DNA of 64,000 nucleotides from Liolophura sinensis (taxonomy: Eukaryota > Mollusca > Polyplacophora > Chitonida > Chitonidae). The stretch spans positions 11,287,606 to 11,351,605 of the forward strand of contig NC_088305.1 of the NCBI RefSeq assembly GCF_032854445.1. The letters are read 5' to 3'. The notes beneath the pieces were generated by a model that worked only from the letters and a program-made list of their open reading frames with translations, was not told the DNA's origin and ran no database searches. The position numbers and the translations under genes are program-made. Positions 61,431 to 64,000 of this stretch are shown here, in pieces (position 1 is the stretch's first letter; each line of letters begins with the position of its first letter).

Positions 61431-62590
61431 TGTACGCCCTCTCATTTGTTCTCAATAAAACTAGTACTTTCACTGTGATGAGTCATAAATTACATTAAAA
61501 TGGCAGTACTAAGTTCATGAAGTCAAATACTTTTCATGAGGCAATGAATGAGGATGTCAGTATCGCGCATGTATATATATATATATATATACTAAGTCTG
61601 CCATAAATTACTGCTTTCTTATCATGAGCACTGAATTTTTTATGACTTCATACACATGTAATGTACTCTGAACTAATAAAAAATACATTTTTTTATGATT
61701 TAAATGTTCTTGAGATGCCTTTTTTCTGTTACATGTGCATTTTACCAAAAATTCTCTTTAAACTTTCAAGACCACCATCTAATTCTTCATACTAGAAACA
61801 GCTCTCATGAAATGATGGTGAGTTTCCGAAATAAGCAATAACTGCTTCAGACACAAACTTGGAAAATACTTAAATAATGTCATACATGCACGTATTATGT
61901 TACCTGATGATGCTTCTCTGTGCTAAAAATGTGGACATTTCGGGGAGATGTTTTCGGCAGATGATCATGGTTTGCACAGCAGTATGTCTCCCTGAAAAGC
62001 ACCTAAATACACTGTGTGACCGTTGTTGTCGTCGGACATCGTTGTTGTTGTTGTTACTACATGAACATGTAATATTTGGACAATAACAAATTCTTAAAGA
62101 AAAAAAAAAAATTTTTGTCAATAAATAAAATTCATCTCGTACATCAAGATTTTTTTTAGAGCACCTACGTGATCATATGTATGCAAACTGGAAATTTTTC
62201 ACACCACCACCCCTCGCAGAGGAAATGGTTAAACCCAGGTCACAAAGCATAACTTAACACATGCATGTAGTGTCAAAGGGTTACGGGCACTTTCATTTTC
62301 ATGACGAAGGGAGGGGAGAGCAAGTGAAACACCCTCGGGTTTGATACTTCTGACAGGCTTGCCTGTGAGACACACAGATGCTGTTCAACTCTCCCAATAG
62401 CAGGAATTACCACTGGCGTAATTGCTGATCTGACCCGATTCGATCTGCCTAGCACAGCTGGAGCGAATGTTCTCTATTATACACACACTAGTATTATTAT
62501 ACACACGATTACACAGTTACACGGGCCATCACTGGTCTATAGACGGTTCACACTGGTCACTTCCGTTAGCGCTGGCCGTTTGTTTCTCTG

Positions 62591-62992
62591 TCACTTTGTC
62601 AGCCGCAGTGCTCCCCGACAAAATGCCAACGGCTGATTTTCTTTGTCCCCTTCAGTATTATGCGTTGGCGCCACAATGAGGCTGCCGTTCACCGTGCGCG
62701 TTTTAAGATCCATGTCCGCATTCAATGGTGACTTTACACTGTTTTGTTCTTCCTCTGCCGGCAGAGAAGGGGGAGGTAAATTCGCCAGAGTCCCGTTACA
62801 TTTATGTCGTTTATTGGGCACTGGCTGTACGTGAACATGACCCGCTCTGTTTATACAGCTCAATTCCCCGAGGTCCAGCTCACATTTGACATCCAGCGTG
62901 CCACGTTGACGTCTCCGCCGGGGCACCTGTTGTCGGAGTTCTCTCCCTTAAGCCATGGGTGTTCCAGGCACTGTCGCGCTGTGAGGCGCTTC
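62591..62992 (-). CDS. Last exon of a STK17/DRAK-like serine/threonine kinase, frame interrupted
   Basis: Acceptor TTTGTCATTCAG then the exon start at 62992. The first frame reads KRLTARQCLEHPWLKG, the end of a CaMK/DAPK-type kinase domain (subdomain XI with its conserved Arg), but stops at 62862-62860. A second frame, open from about 62948 to the TGA at 62591, encodes a long tail with RRRRQRGTLDVKCELDLGEL, KCNGTLANLPPP and TEGDKENQPLAF. From memory, vertebrate STK17B has a CNGT and a DKEN motif in its tail, so this tail looks genuine. The two frames differ by one base at a GGG run (62945-62947), so either an indel error or a truncating mutation is present. Upstream kinase exons lie beyond the window. 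Confidence 0.55.
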
Positions 62993-64000
62993 CTGAATGA
63001 CAAATAAGCAAAAACTTAATAATTTAGGTAAAATTCCATGAATACTCTATGTAAATTTTGTTCATGAATAAGTTGTCCATTTTGCCTGAATCTTAGAGTT
63101 CTACTGATCTTGCAAAGGCGATTCAAGCCTGAGTTATAAAGGCAGGATGACATCCGAGTGGAAAAATTTCAGCATCATAAGTAAAATTTTATGACAATCA
63201 TTTACTGCTAAAAACGTAGTTTTTTGTGCAACATTTTACATCATTTAATGTAATCACAATACATAATATTTGACAAGTGAGTTATTTTTTTCTGGAAGGA
63301 TGAAAAGAATTTACACTGTCCTTCCAGCTAGGAAAGACTGCAAATACAAAAGACATTTTCAACCTCTAAACTTTAGCTGCTTCTACTGGAAAAGTATTCA
63401 ATGTATACAGTACTTGGTAATTTTCAGAAAAATTAGGAGTCCAAGCTAGTATCCTAGCTGGACACCTCTTGTTCAAATTCCTATTATTATGATTATTATT
63501 ATACTTAGTCAACTCGTAAAATTGCAAGATCGCAAAAAATGGCAAAGGCAAAAAAAACAAACTTCGCAGTCTTGATGAGGAACATATGACACAACTTTTG
63601 ACGATTTTCGTTGTTTTACCAGCCACAGGATTTAGCCATCATTTTGAATTTTATTGATAAGCTAAAAAAATCCTCTTCTCCAAAGTGACTAAACCTATCG
63701 AGATAAACTTTCATTTATAGTTTTTAGGTGGGTCACCCTACTCAGAGGGTAAAAATAAGGCCAAACCTCACCAATGAACTTGTCTGAAAAGTAAGTCCAT
63801 TTTTAAAACTGCTTAAAACCATTAAACAAGCACACTATCAGATCTGCAAGAATTATTTCTCTACCTCGCGTTGTTTTCATGTTATCACCAAAAAAACAAT
63901 AAAAATTTGACAAACCATCCTATCTAAATAACACAAGAGCTTCGTGCTAGACTGCATGAAATCATTCACTGCAGTTTACCCTGGGAAAGGGCATCAGCTC
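62993..64000 (-). other. Intron upstream of the kinase's last exon
   Basis: Contains a third copy of the 18228-type MITE (63035-63260). Two possible small exons on minus were noted but not proved: a 12-nt block at 63774-63785 with good splice borders, and sequence at the very end (63980-64000) preceding GTAAAC. No other gene seen. Confidence 0.35.
63035..63260. mobile_element. Diverged MITE, copy 3 of the 18228 family
   Basis: TAGAGTTCTACTGATCTTGC, AGGATGACATCCGAGTGGAA and ACATCATTTAATG are diverged counterparts of 18228-18440. Confidence 0.5.

Larger units (their letters stand above)
54430..62590 (-). other. Candidate very long 3' UTR of the STK17-like gene
   Basis: Between the stop at 62591 and an AATAAA read on the minus strand at 54444-54449 no exon or other gene was found. 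The transcript strand is U-rich, as in the DPY19-like 3' UTR, with a poly-A run on plus (54655-54690), MITEs and one SINE. An 8-kb UTR is unusual, and a closer signal or an unseen gene is possible. Confidence 0.35.

Overview
The window is animal nuclear DNA, most likely from a mollusc. Coding sequence is split into many short exons with GT/AG borders. The introns and 3' UTRs are AT-rich and full of tRNA-headed SINEs ending in TTGAGTACGGCGTAAAACACC + (AAATA)n or TTGAGTACGACGTTAAACCCC + (ACTC)n, which I know as typical of molluscan genomes. No prokaryotic, organellar or viral gene organisation is visible.

Layout: (1) 1-4030, about 37 copies of a 109-bp satellite whose unit contains a hairpin. 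(2) 4731-11330 (+), the 3' end of an unrecognised gene with a 15-nt in-frame microexon and a 3.6-kb 3' UTR. (3) 11.4-13.85 kb, an intergenic stretch between convergent genes, holding a tRNA-derived SINE and a 318-bp near-perfect inverted dimer of a MITE. (4) 13.86-40.81 kb (-), a complete 22-exon DPY19-like C-mannosyltransferase gene (716 aa when spliced) with a 4.9-kb 3' UTR. All 22 exons were rebuilt by hand with matching phases. (5) 40814-41245, a 432-bp divergent promoter with an RFX X-box-like site. (6) 41.25-53.1 kb (+), a nine-exon gene for a 431-aa protein with an IPGYTGC motif, resembling sperm/axonemal microtubule inner proteins. (7) 54.4-64 kb (-), the last exon and apparently a very long 3' UTR of a STK17/DRAK-like kinase gene that continues beyond the window. 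Its last exon has an apparent 1-nt frameshift.

The four genes form convergent/divergent pairs with no operon logic. The DPY19-like enzyme (ER membrane C-mannosylation of tryptophan in WxxW proteins) and the putative axonemal protein share only a promoter region.

The most unusual theme is tandem amplification seeded exactly at splice sites. A 100-bp array repeats the acceptor plus the first 60 nt of exon 8 of the axonemal gene about 12 times, and each repeated block is a frame-neutral 20-codon unit. A second array repeats the donor end of DPY19L exon 14 many times downstream of the real donor. A third minisatellite abuts the acceptor of DPY19L exon 11. There is also a SINE parent/offspring pair with a 3' transduction inside one gene.
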